Shown here in pieces: positions 14,866-22,529 of a DNA stretch of 25,750 bases. Origin of the DNA: QS-5-54-17 sp964489295 (lineage in GTDB: Bacteria > Patescibacteriota > Saccharimonadia > QS-5-54-17). The notes under the pieces were generated by a model. The model made no database searches. It was not told where the DNA came from and saw only the letters and a program-made list of their open reading frames with translations. Position 1 is the first letter of the stretch, and each line of letters starts with the position of its first letter. Position numbers and translations under genes: made by a program. The stretch covers positions 1-25,750 of the forward strand of contig CAZAXT010000012.1 in assembly GCA_964489295.1 (NCBI GenBank), read 5' to 3'.

Positions 14866-15183
14866 ATGCGAAAGAAGTCCCCGTGGATCGCCGCGGTTTT
14901 GAATCTGATACTTCCGGGAACTGGTTACATCTATGCCGGTATACGGGTTCGGTTCGGTGTGCTGTTAATCGCTGCAATGGTATTAGTCTTGTTCGGCCCC
15001 AACCCTGAATACACCCGGAACGTGGATACCCAAACAGTCGCGACCGATCCGTCGACGATCGTCGTCGGAATCGCCGGTCTCATGGTCTCGATCGGGTTCG
15101 CCTACGATGCCTACTGTGACGTCAAACGGCGTAACGATGCTGACGATCAAAACAGATCCATTAAACCCGAATCGGACGAATAG
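14866..15183 (+). CDS. Small two-helix membrane protein (TM2/DUF5683-like)
   Basis: This 105-residue protein has a basic N-terminus (MRKKSPW) and a hydrophobic helix with a PGTGYIYAG turn (about 10-26), running into a second hydrophobic segment (about 28-43). A polar loop, a further helix (about 66-85) and a charged tail follow. The helix-PGxGxxYxG-helix pattern recalls TM2 and DUF5683 proteins, whose function is unknown. The leaderless promoter directly upstream indicates a unit separate from the PBP gene, although the PBP stop is only 74 bases away. Confidence 0.75.
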   Translation: MRKKSPWIAAVLNLILPGTGYIYAGIRVRFGVLLIAAMVLVLFGPNPEYTRNVDTQTVATDPSTIVVGIAGLMVSIGFAYDAYCDVKRRNDADDQNRSIKPESDE

Positions 15184-15226
15184 CCACCAAGGAAATTCGC
15201 TTAGTCGTGAGTACTCAAAACGCACT

Positions 15227-15256
15227 TCCGAAATATGATTTAAATCATATTTCGGA
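15227..15256. repeat. Perfect 30-base palindrome upstream of DUF2207 gene
   Basis: The half TCCGAAATATGATTT (15227-15241) is followed without spacer by its exact reverse complement (15242-15256). It covers the -35 region of the next promoter, ending eight bases before the -10. This suits an operator for a dimeric regulator. It could instead form a hairpin terminating the upstream gene, but no T run follows. Confidence 0.75.
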
Positions 15257-15264
15257 GCTTCTGT

Positions 15265-15270
15265 TATGAT
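15265..15270 (+). promoter_or_regulatory. -10 element, leaderless start of DUF2207 gene
   Basis: TATGAT ends six bases before ATG 15277. ATG 15271 abuts the hexamer, so 15277 is the likely start. Confidence 0.55.
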
Positions 15271-15276
15271 ATGCGC

Positions 15277-17013
15277 ATGAAGTTCCGATTATTGTGGATC
15301 TTGACCGGGGCGGTGATCATAAGTTTTGGAGCGGTACATAGTGCCGCGGCTAGCGATGAGTACGTTCAGGATTTTCGCAGCAGGATTAAACTCAGTCAGG
15401 ATAATACCGCGGCCGTGACCGAACGCATCGTCTACGATTTCGGCGAGCACCGGCGCCATGGTATCTATCGTGAAATCCCCACACGCTATTTCACCGGAGA
15501 AGAAGAGGGATATGAAACCGAATTCGAACTGGAGTCGGTCGCACGAGCTGGAGAAGATGCGCAACATCGGATAACTGAGGAGCATGGTTCTGTCAGGATC
15601 CGCGTTGGCGACCCTGAAGAACGCATCACTGGCCAACATACCTATACCATCCGTTACTCGTTGCAACCGGTTGTGTTATCAGGCGGAAATGAAGATACGT
15701 TTCGTTTGGACGTAACCGGGAATGGATGGGACGTGCCGATACGCAACGTGCATGCCAGCCTCATAAGTCAACCGGGCGTGGTGAATGCTACCTGCTATAC
15801 GGGGGAATTCGGTGAAGATACACAAGAATGCACTACGGAGACGGATAATCACGCGATTACGTACATTGCGACCGAGCGTCTCACGTCCGGTGAAGGGGTG
15901 ACGATCGAGGCCGCATATCCGTCCGACAGCTTCAGTCAATATCCTGAAACAAAACTGATGGAGCGTGAGGAAGACGGTACACCATGGGTTATTCTTGGAC
16001 TTGTCGGATTATTTGGTGCAGGGGTGCTGGCAATACTCGGTAAGCTGGGATGGTCCTATCTAATGTACCGCAAGCGCCGCGTAAACCAGACCGTCGTTCC
16101 CCAGTATGAACCGCCCGCCGAGCTTAAACCGGCGGAAGTCGGCCTGCTCAGCGACAACGACAGCGATACTACGGAGTTCACGGCGACGTTGATCGATGTT
16201 GCGACGCGGGGGTATGTAACTATAGAGCGGCAAAAAGACAAAAAACTGTTCTTCTTCACGGACACGACGTACCATGTGCATAAACAAAAACCCTTTAACG
16301 ATCTGGAAGATTTCGAGCGCGATATACTGGATGCCTTATTCAGCAACGGAGATTCGGTGGACATGGAATCCGTTAATCCTCAGAAAATGAACGAAGCCAT
16401 CAAACGGATGAACGGAACGCTCACAACACGTTTGGAACGGAAAGGGTATTATCGGGAAAAGGATGACTCGGAAGGAACAAAGGTTATCAAATTGAAAGGC
16501 CCGAAATCGCTCTGGATTATCGGGCTCATTATCGTAGGCTTGATCATGTTTATATACCCGCTGCTGCTATTCGGAGTTATGATTGCAGTGCTTTTTTACG
16601 GTGTGTGGCGATATACTTCATTGCATGCCCGGGTAACCGAGAAAGGGTTCTCAGGATGGGCGCACGTGGAAGGGTTTAAGCAATTTCTGAGCGTGACCCA
16701 GAAAGAGCGTTTAGCCTTCCGTGACGCTCCGGAGCGTGATCCAGAGCAATTCAGTGAATATTTGCCGTATGCCATCGCGCTTGGCGTGGAAGAGGAGTGG
16801 GCTAAACAGTTTGCCGACATCGACGTTACCCGGCAGCAGCACTGGTACAGCGGCTCGGGACTGGAGGGAGCGTCAATAGTAGCGGCAACATCTTCGCTTT
16901 CCGGTGGGATAAAGGACATATCTCAATCCAACTTTTCCAGCGGTTCCTCTACCGGTAGCGGCGGAAGCTTTTCCGGCGGCGGTGTCGGCGGTGGAGGCGG
17001 TGGAAGCTGGTGA
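15277..17013 (+). CDS. DUF2207 family membrane protein
   Basis: The protein has 578 residues from ATG 15277, chosen by its six-base distance from the -10. Residues 1-25 form a signal peptide ending near AAAS. An extracellular beta-rich domain follows (DFRSRIKLSQDNTAAVTERIVYDF... HGIYREIPT), the DUF2207 N-terminal hallmark. A transmembrane helix lies at about 230-250, a basic stop-transfer (YRKRR) next, then a cytoplasmic segment. A double transmembrane hairpin follows at about 410-450. The C-terminus is Gly/Ser-rich (ending GGGGSW), as is usual in DUF2207. Function is unknown; the family is common in Gram-positive and CPR membranes. The 30-base palindrome upstream suggests specific control. 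Confidence 0.9.
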   Translation: MKFRLLWILTGAVIISFGAVHSAAASDEYVQDFRSRIKLSQDNTAAVTERIVYDFGEHRRHGIYREIPTRYFTGEEEGYETEFELESVARAGEDAQHRITEEHGSVRIRVGDPEERITGQHTYTIRYSLQPVVLSGGNEDTFRLDVTGNGWDVPIRNVHASLISQPGVVNATCYTGEFGEDTQECTTETDNHAITYIATERLTSGEGVTIEAAYPSDSFSQYPETKLMEREEDGTPWVILGLVGLFGAGVLAILGKLGWSYLMYRKRRVNQTVVPQYEPPAELKPAEVGLLSDNDSDTTEFTATLIDVATRGYVTIERQKDKKLFFFTDTTYHVHKQKPFNDLEDFERDILDALFSNGDSVDMESVNPQKMNEAIKRMNGTLTTRLERKGYYREKDDSEGTKVIKLKGPKSLWIIGLIIVGLIMFIYPLLLFGVMIAVLFYGVWRYTSLHARVTEKGFSGWAHVEGFKQFLSVTQKERLAFRDAPERDPEQFSEYLPYAIALGVEEEWAKQFADIDVTRQQHWYSGSGLEGASIVAATSSLSGGIKDISQSNFSSGSSTGSGGSFSGGGVGGGGGGSW

Positions 17014-17029
17014 CATAAAGTTTTTCCTG

Positions 17030-17059
17030 TTGCAACCATTTTCTTAGCCTGCGTATAAT
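17030..17059 (+). promoter_or_regulatory. Promoter of CAT tRNA
   Basis: TTGCAA (17030-17035), an 18-base spacer and a consensus TATAAT (17054-17059) lie just before the tRNA start at 17070. Confidence 0.65.
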
Positions 17060-17069
17060 ACATAGTCGT

Positions 17070-17145
17070 GCCAGGGTAGCTCAGCGGTTAGAGCACGGGA
17101 CTCATAAGCCCGGAGTCGTGGGTTCGAATCCCACCCCTGGTACCA
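17070..17145 (+). tRNA. tRNA with CAT anticodon (elongator Met or Ile2)
   Basis: The cloverleaf has acceptor GCCAGGG/CCCTGGT (with a G-U first pair), D arm GCTC/GAGC, anticodon loop CTCATAA, T arm GTGGG TTCGAAT CCCAC, discriminator A and encoded CCA. The anticodon stem CGGGA/GCCCG closes with an A-G mismatch next to the loop. It is not the initiator, because position 1 pairs and the three stacked G-C pairs are not directly beside the loop. With the 902-977 tRNA this makes two non-initiator CAT tRNAs, presumably one Met and one Ile2. Confidence 0.93.
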
Positions 17146-17152
17146 GGCGACA

Positions 17153-17824
17153 CTATTCAGTTTCTTTTTGTGGAAAGTATTCCGGTTTGGTTCTGAGAAA
17201 TTCGACAAGTGCATGACATATCTCTGATACAGGTTCAGAAACACTGGTTGTCTCCAGCTTGTTTGCTATCAGTTGTTCTTGTGTAACACCTTTTTCATGC
17301 CAGCTTCTTCCCCCGTCGATAGTAATCATGATTGCCGGCATAAGTTTATCCAATGCTTTTACGAATTGGCTTTCTGGGTCTTCCTGTTCTTCGTAGTCGT
17401 TTAGTTGATCCAATATTCCAGAGAAGGTATGACCGTAACGTGTTTGCATGGTTTGAATGGCTTCTGCTTCGCGTTGTTTTTTGGTCTCCCGTTCTTTATG
17501 TGATGCGAATGCGTCGACATCGCCCGCGTAAGCCTCGGGGAGATCGTGCACCAGGGCATATTTCAGTATTTTCTCCTGATTAAGCGGTAATTGGAGACTG
17601 TCAGCGACATGCCATCCTGCCATGGCCAGGAAGTAACTGTGTTCAACGTCATTCTCGGGTTTACCTCCTTCGGTGCCCGGGATGGTAGTGACACGAGGAG
17701 TATCCCGGAATTGCAGCAAAAAATTCTGCAACTCGATTAATTCTTGAAGGGTGACGTCTTCTTCTGCTCCACTTTCAGCAATTCTCCCATCAAATGGCTC
17801 ACCTAATGATTCATGTGATGACAT
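17153..17824 (-). CDS. HD-domain phosphohydrolase (YfbR/HDDC2-like)
   Basis: This 223-residue protein carries an HD metal site: His62 in NDVEHSYFLAMAGWHV, His93-Asp94 in LVHDLPEAYAGDVDAF, and a later Asp in VKALDKLMPAI. The Glu and Asp of the EAYAGD segment match YfbR/HDDC2-type 5'-deoxynucleotidases. The likely reaction is dephosphorylation of (deoxy)nucleoside monophosphates with divalent metal, by family analogy. It starts at ATG 17824, only 17 bases from the divergent tilS start. A TAATTG at 17832-17837 lies seven bases upstream, suggesting a leaderless mRNA. The C-terminus ends eight bases from the tRNA, on the opposite strand. Confidence 0.87.
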   Translation of the reverse strand: MSSHESLGEPFDGRIAESGAEEDVTLQELIELQNFLLQFRDTPRVTTIPGTEGGKPENDVEHSYFLAMAGWHVADSLQLPLNQEKILKYALVHDLPEAYAGDVDAFASHKERETKKQREAEAIQTMQTRYGHTFSGILDQLNDYEEQEDPESQFVKALDKLMPAIMITIDGGRSWHEKGVTQEQLIANKLETTSVSEPVSEICHALVEFLRTKPEYFPQKETE

Positions 17825-17829
17825 ATTGC

Positions 17830-17835
17830 TACAAT
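17830..17835 (+). promoter_or_regulatory. -10 element of tilS, overlapping the HD-gene promoter
   Basis: TACAAT lies six bases before ATG 17842. On the other strand TAATTG (17832-17837) lies seven bases before ATG 17824. The two hexamers share four base pairs. Confidence 0.5.
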
Positions 17836-17841
17836 TATTAC

Positions 17842-18753
17842 ATGAAAGACGAATTAATGGAAAAAGTTATGTTTCCCAAAAGCGGTAAATATGTGGTGGC
17901 GGTATCCGGCGGAATGGATTCGATGAGCCTGTTGCACATGCTTGTTCGTCGTGATGGATACGAACTGATCGTAGCGCATGCACATCACGGGTTACGGGAA
18001 GATGCTGACGGCGACCAGGAATTGGTTGAACAAACGGCCGGCCAATACGCCTTACCATACCGGACTACCCAGTTGCAGCTTAACGATTCGGGCGAAGATG
18101 CGGCTCGTCGCGCTCGATACGACTTTTTATACTCCATCTACGAAAAGGAAGAGGCTGACGGTATCGTAACCGCACACCATCTTGATGACCGGATCGAGAC
18201 TATGTATTTGAACCAACAGCGTGGGGCGGGGTGGTTCGGATTGTCACCGCTGCGCGAAACAGGCACAACCAAGCGTCCGCTACTAGAGATGACCAAGCAA
18301 GAGTTACACGCGTATGCTCAGGAATACGATATACAATGGCGGGAAGATGCGACCAATCAGGAACCGGAGTACACACCGCGCAATCGACTGCGGCTGACTC
18401 TCGCCGAAAATACGCGAAAACAATTGTACGAACAGATCAAGCAGTACGATATCCAGCGTGCTACGCGGGAGAAGTACACGCATACTATAGGAGCGAAGAC
18501 AGTCACTGTTTTCGAAAGCGGCGTCTCCATCGACCGCAGGCGACTCTTAGTGTACGATGTGGCTACGATCCGTGATGTGTTGTATCTGGTCTTGAAGGAA
18601 TATTTCCAGGATTATATGGAAATTGACTTTGATGCGGTCATTCGTTTGGAACATTTCTACAAAACTGGACGGAACGGCAAACAGCTGTCACTATCAAAAC
18701 ACGTTTGGGCGTATCTGGAAACTGATGCTATGGTAATCTCTGTTGCTAGGTAA
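17842..18753 (+). CDS. tilS: tRNA(Ile)-lysidine synthetase, short form
   Basis: The protein has 303 residues from ATG 17842. An upstream in-frame ATG at 17794 lies inside the HD gene and upstream of the -10. The PP-loop is SGGMDS (22-27). HAHHGLREDADGDQELVE, TAHHLDDRIETMYLNQQRGAG and REDATNQEPEYTPRNRLR are the standard TilS segments. The enzyme uses ATP and lysine to convert C34 of tRNA-Ile2 (CAT) to lysidine, changing its reading from AUG to AUA. At about 300 residues it lacks the extra C-terminal domains of the E. coli enzyme. Both non-initiator CAT tRNAs are in this window, one about 700 bases away. Confidence 0.93.
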   Translation: MKDELMEKVMFPKSGKYVVAVSGGMDSMSLLHMLVRRDGYELIVAHAHHGLREDADGDQELVEQTAGQYALPYRTTQLQLNDSGEDAARRARYDFLYSIYEKEEADGIVTAHHLDDRIETMYLNQQRGAGWFGLSPLRETGTTKRPLLEMTKQELHAYAQEYDIQWREDATNQEPEYTPRNRLRLTLAENTRKQLYEQIKQYDIQRATREKYTHTIGAKTVTVFESGVSIDRRRLLVYDVATIRDVLYLVLKEYFQDYMEIDFDAVIRLEHFYKTGRNGKQLSLSKHVWAYLETDAMVISVAR

Positions 18754-18770
18754 TAGCCGAACGTGTGTTT

Positions 18771-18776
18771 TATACT
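18771..18776 (+). promoter_or_regulatory. -10 element of ftsH
   Basis: TATACT lies 24 bases before ATG 18801. AAAGGA (18785-18790) follows in the short leader, ten bases before the ATG. Confidence 0.45.
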
Positions 18777-18800
18777 AAATAGGTAAAGGATGAAATATTT

Positions 18801-20660
18801 ATGAAATCGTGGTTGCAGAATTTGAAAGGGCAGGGGCGTAACTTTGGATTTATTGCTATTATTGTCGTCATTGTCCTGATCGTACTCGCACTAACTAATA
18901 CCGATAATAACACTGAACAAGTATCGCTTTCGGAAGTCGTGCGCCAGGTCAATCAAGGTAATATTGAAGAAGTCATCGTCGACGGAAATAAAATCACGGC
19001 AGTCCCCCAAGAAGAAGGTGCGTCACGTTTGGTGACCTACCGTGAAGACCCCGGCGTCAGCATTACTGAATACGGCATTAATCCGGAAGAAGTAACGGTT
19101 ACCACCAGAGACCCTGCCGATCAAAGTCAATTGCTGGACATTTTGTTAATCTCCTTCCTGCCCATTATCGTCATCATCGCGTTTTTCTACTTCATGATGC
19201 GGCAGGCTCAAGGCCAAAGCAATCAAGCCATGGGGTTTGGCAAAAGCAAGGCCCGACTGTACGGTAATGAGCAGGAGAAAGTTACGTTCAAGGATATCGC
19301 CGGGGCTGAGGAATCCAAGGAGGAATTACAGGAAGTCGTTGAGTTTTTGAAAACGCCCAAGAAATTCTCCGATATCGGTGCCCGGATACCCAAAGGAGTA
19401 TTGATGATCGGGGCGCCCGGTACGGGGAAAACGATGGTTGCCCGTGCGGTCGCCGGCGAAGCTGATGCACCGTTCTTCAGTATATCCGGTTCGGAGTTCG
19501 TGGAAATGTTTGTCGGTGTCGGCGCCAGCCGGGTGCGCGACCTGTTCATGAAAGCTAAGAAAAACGCACCGTGTATCATTTTTATCGACGAGATTGATGC
19601 GGTAGGACGTCGCCGGGGGTCCGGTTTAGGGGGTGGTCACGATGAACGCGAACAAACACTCAACCAGATATTGGTGGAAATGGACGGATTCGAGCAGGAC
19701 ACCAACGTCATCGTCATGGCGGCCACGAACCGACCCGACGTGTTGGACCCGGCCCTACTTCGTCCGGGGAGATTTGACCGTCAGGTTCAACTCGAACTCC
19801 CTGACCGCAAAGACCGCCGGGCTATCCTGGGCGTGCATTTGGAGGATAAGAAAGTCAGCAACAATCTCAATCTGGACCCCTTAGCTGCCAAGACGGCCGG
19901 GATGAGCGGGGCGGATTTGGCGAACGTCGTGAATGAGGCAGCTATTCTGGCTGCCCGCGCCAACAGAAAAAAGATTATTAACAAAGACCTTGATGATGCC
20001 TTCGAGAAGGTTGCGATCGGACCGGAGCGAAAGACCCAGGTCATGACCGATCACGAGAAGAAAGTGACCGCGTATCATGAGGGCGGGCACGCATTGATCG
20101 GCCATCTACTCGAGAATGCTGACCCGATTCATAAGGTCACTATTATTAGCCGTGGTGGTGCGGGCGGCGTAACATGGAGCCTTCCGACCGAGGATAAGGT
20201 CTACCGGTCTCTGGCTGAATTCAAGGACTCGATGGCAATGGCAATGGGCGGACGTATGGCTGAGGAGATTATGTTCGGGCACGAGCAAGTTACAACCGGC
20301 GCGAGCAATGATCTTCGCACCGCCACCAATACTGCCCGGGACATGGTCACCAAATACGGTATGAGCGATGAATTGGCCAATCAATACCTGGACTCCAGTG
20401 ATGGTTCGATTCTGCTTGATCGGGAATTGTCCCAGACCAAAGAGTACTCTGAGGATACGGCGGAAAAGATCGACAAGGCAGTCCGGGCACTGCTTGAAGA
20501 AGCTGAAACCAGAGCTCGCACCGTAATCAAACAGAACAAAGAAGCACTGGACAGGCTGGCCAACGAGTTACTGGAAAAGGAGACGCTTGGAGAAGAAGAG
20601 GTGCTGGAAATCCTCAAAGATGCGATTAATCCTGACGTGGGCTCGCCCCAAAATACCTAG
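18801..20660 (+). CDS. ftsH: ATP-dependent zinc metalloprotease FtsH
   Basis: This 619-residue protein has an N-terminal helix (about 15-33), a short periplasmic/extracytoplasmic domain and a second helix (about 111-133). The AAA+ module has Walker A GAPGTGKT (204-211), Walker B CIIFIDEIDA, the pore motif FVGVGASRVR and the second region of homology (ATNRPDVLDPALLRPGRFDRQ). The M41 protease site is HEGGH (426-430); most relatives have HEAGH. GASNDLRTATNTARDMV follows with the third metal ligand. FtsH extracts and degrades membrane and unstable proteins. The length is normal. It follows tilS on the same strand, an order common in bacteria, with 47 bases between and its own promoter. Confidence 0.97.
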   Translation: MKSWLQNLKGQGRNFGFIAIIVVIVLIVLALTNTDNNTEQVSLSEVVRQVNQGNIEEVIVDGNKITAVPQEEGASRLVTYREDPGVSITEYGINPEEVTVTTRDPADQSQLLDILLISFLPIIVIIAFFYFMMRQAQGQSNQAMGFGKSKARLYGNEQEKVTFKDIAGAEESKEELQEVVEFLKTPKKFSDIGARIPKGVLMIGAPGTGKTMVARAVAGEADAPFFSISGSEFVEMFVGVGASRVRDLFMKAKKNAPCIIFIDEIDAVGRRRGSGLGGGHDEREQTLNQILVEMDGFEQDTNVIVMAATNRPDVLDPALLRPGRFDRQVQLELPDRKDRRAILGVHLEDKKVSNNLNLDPLAAKTAGMSGADLANVVNEAAILAARANRKKIINKDLDDAFEKVAIGPERKTQVMTDHEKKVTAYHEGGHALIGHLLENADPIHKVTIISRGGAGGVTWSLPTEDKVYRSLAEFKDSMAMAMGGRMAEEIMFGHEQVTTGASNDLRTATNTARDMVTKYGMSDELANQYLDSSDGSILLDRELSQTKEYSEDTAEKIDKAVRALLEEAETRARTVIKQNKEALDRLANELLEKETLGEEEVLEILKDAINPDVGSPQNT

Positions 20661-20720
20661 TTTCTCATTGTCTCTCATTCCGTCCATTTGGCTGCGATTG
20701 TCCAAGTGGTGCCACAGTGT

Positions 20721-20726
20721 CATAAT
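20721..20726 (+). promoter_or_regulatory. -10 element of murJ
   Basis: CATAAT (or the overlapping TAATAC) lies about 20 bases before ATG 20747. GAAGGT (20735-20740), six bases before the ATG, is the likely ribosome-binding site. Confidence 0.4.
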
Positions 20727-20746
20727 ACCGTGCCGAAGGTAACACC

Positions 20747-22327
20747 ATGGTCAACAGGGTTCTCAAATACGCTAATCGGTCATTAACCATTACGATGGCC
20801 GCCGTAATTTTATCCGGCGGCTATTTAATCAGTGGTGTATTCGGGTTGCTCCGTGACCGGTTATTGGCAGCTAAATTCGGTATTTCTGGTACGCTGGATG
20901 CCTATTTCGCTGCGTTTTCTCTTCCCGACCTCCTGTTCTTTATCCTGGTTTCCGGGGCGCTCGTCGTTACGCTTCTACCGGTGCTAAATGAACGGCTGCA
21001 GCACTACAATAAAAAATCAGCTTGGGAGATAGCTTCCAGTGTCATCAACATTCTGGCGATACTTACGCTAGTAGCCAGCATTCTGATATTCATTTTCGCC
21101 AGTTCGATCATCAACGTTATTGCCCCCAGTTTTGAGGCGGCCCGGCACGAAACCGCCGTCAACATCATGCGTATACTCGCCCTGAACCCGTTCTTTTTCT
21201 CGCTATCGAGCGTCTTCGGAACGATACAACAAGCGTTCGGGCGGTTTTTCTTTTTCGCGTTGGCACCGATCATTTATAACCTCGGTATCATATTCGGCAT
21301 CATATACCTAAGCGACTCGTTCGGTATTTATGGTGTGGCCTACGGTGTCGTCATCGGTGCGATCGCTCAGATGCTCATCCAGATTCTGGGGATGCAAGGA
21401 CTTGGGTTTACCTATAAGCCCCACATTTTTTGGCAGAATCAAGGATTCCGGAAAGTTATCCGTTTGATTATCCCCCGGTCGATCGATGAGGGTATCGAAC
21501 ACCTGATCGCGTTGATCGAACGGGCGATCGCCTCCGGATTGAGTGTTGGCGCTATCGCGGCGTATCAATTTGCCTTCAGTTTGAAAAACTACCCTATTAC
21601 ACTAATCGGTACCGCGATCGCGACGGCCGCGTTCCCCTCCATCTCTAACAGGGCACTGGGAACGCGGACTGACTTACTCAAGAAGGAGATCCTGGAGGTA
21701 GCTCGGGCGATTTTGTGGTTCGCCCTTCCGGCTGCTGTCGGCATTGTGATTATGCGTGGGTATATTGTCCGTTTATTGCTTGGGTTCGGGGACGCGACCG
21801 TGGCCAACATTCTCGGGTGGTTCACAGTCGCTATCATATTCCAGTCATTGCTGCGGCTCGTAACGCGGATCTTTTATGCGCAACAGGACACAAAGACTCC
21901 GTTATACGCTAGCATCGTTGCCATCATTCTGAACATTTCGTTGGCTTTGTGGCTGGCACACACGTATGGAGTAATCGGTCTGGCTATGGCACAGTCGATC
22001 GTTTCGGTTATCGAGGTGGCGTACTTATTCGTGGTGCTTACTAAGCGCCTGGGCTGGTTCTTTAACAGAACGTTCTTAGCTAATGTAATAAAAACAGGAG
22101 TCAGTGCCTTCATAATGGCTTGTGTGACGTATGTTTTAGTCCGGTTCGTGTTCCCGCTGATCGCCGGTGAGACCGGGTTCTTTACCCTAGCACCGAAGTT
22201 CAGCGCCATCGTGTTAATAAGTTTGACAGTCTATATCGGCGCCAGTTGGGTATTGCGATTACCGGAAGCTATCAGTATCGTTCAGCGCATTAAACGTTTT
22301 ATGTTCACGCGTGTACCGATGGGGTAG
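20747..22327 (+). CDS. murJ: Lipid II flippase MurJ
   Basis: This 526-residue protein has about 14 hydrophobic helices. Its first segment (SGGYLISGVFGLLRDRLLAAKFG, about 24-46) is the MurJ signature with the GLLRDR arginines of the central cavity. FFILVSGALVVTLLPVL, and later FYAQQDTKTPLYASI (near residue 382), also match the family. The MATE/MVF flippase moves lipid II across the membrane for the transpeptidase/transglycosylase encoded upstream. It lies between ftsH and lepA on the same strand, with an 86-base gap from ftsH. Confidence 0.94.
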   Translation: MVNRVLKYANRSLTITMAAVILSGGYLISGVFGLLRDRLLAAKFGISGTLDAYFAAFSLPDLLFFILVSGALVVTLLPVLNERLQHYNKKSAWEIASSVINILAILTLVASILIFIFASSIINVIAPSFEAARHETAVNIMRILALNPFFFSLSSVFGTIQQAFGRFFFFALAPIIYNLGIIFGIIYLSDSFGIYGVAYGVVIGAIAQMLIQILGMQGLGFTYKPHIFWQNQGFRKVIRLIIPRSIDEGIEHLIALIERAIASGLSVGAIAAYQFAFSLKNYPITLIGTAIATAAFPSISNRALGTRTDLLKKEILEVARAILWFALPAAVGIVIMRGYIVRLLLGFGDATVANILGWFTVAIIFQSLLRLVTRIFYAQQDTKTPLYASIVAIILNISLALWLAHTYGVIGLAMAQSIVSVIEVAYLFVVLTKRLGWFFNRTFLANVIKTGVSAFIMACVTYVLVRFVFPLIAGETGFFTLAPKFSAIVLISLTVYIGASWVLRLPEAISIVQRIKRFMFTRVPMG

Positions 22328-22407
22328 GATGCGGTGTGTAGTAGTACGCAGTATTGGATATAGAGTTTTGGGTATACAATGGTTGGTTTAATAGTGACTA
22401 AAACAGG

Positions 22408-22413
22408 TACAAA
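22408..22413 (+). promoter_or_regulatory. -10-like element of the lepA leader ORF
   Basis: TACAAA lies seven bases before ATG 22421. TTGGTT at 22383-22388 is a possible -35, with a 19-base spacer. Confidence 0.4.
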
Positions 22414-22420
22414 ACACAGT

Positions 22421-22501
22421 ATGACAAAGAGCCCCTCGCATATACGTAATTTCTGCATCATCGCTCACCACTGCACCATAGCGGGGCGGGGTTTCGCATG
22501 A
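22421..22501 (+). CDS. 26-residue leader ORF copying the LepA N-terminus
   Basis: ATG 22421 opens 26 codons ending at TGA 22499-22501. Residues 6-16 are SHIRNFCIIAH, identical to residues 6-16 of LepA, which begins 28 bases downstream in another frame. Seven of these eleven codons differ from lepA, and all differences are synonymous. The peptide then diverges (HCTIAGRGFA) exactly where LepA enters its P-loop. It may be a regulatory leader peptide or the remnant of a duplicated or older lepA 5' end. The start has a leaderless-type promoter. Confidence 0.5.
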   Translation: MTKSPSHIRNFCIIAHHCTIAGRGFA

Positions 22502-22529
22502 CAAGAGGATGGGTGAAAGGAACCCGAAT

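Noticed and set aside
17794..17841. Upstream in-frame ATGs that would extend TilS by 16 residues
   Set aside because: They lie inside the HD gene and upstream of the TACAAT element; the shorter protein matches the usual TilS start relative to the PP-loop.
22425..22495. Attenuator hairpin in the lepA leader (CCCC near 22433 with GGGG near 22485)
   Set aside because: Only about five GC pairs span a large loop with a bulge, there is no T run, and no alternative pairing is convincing by eye.
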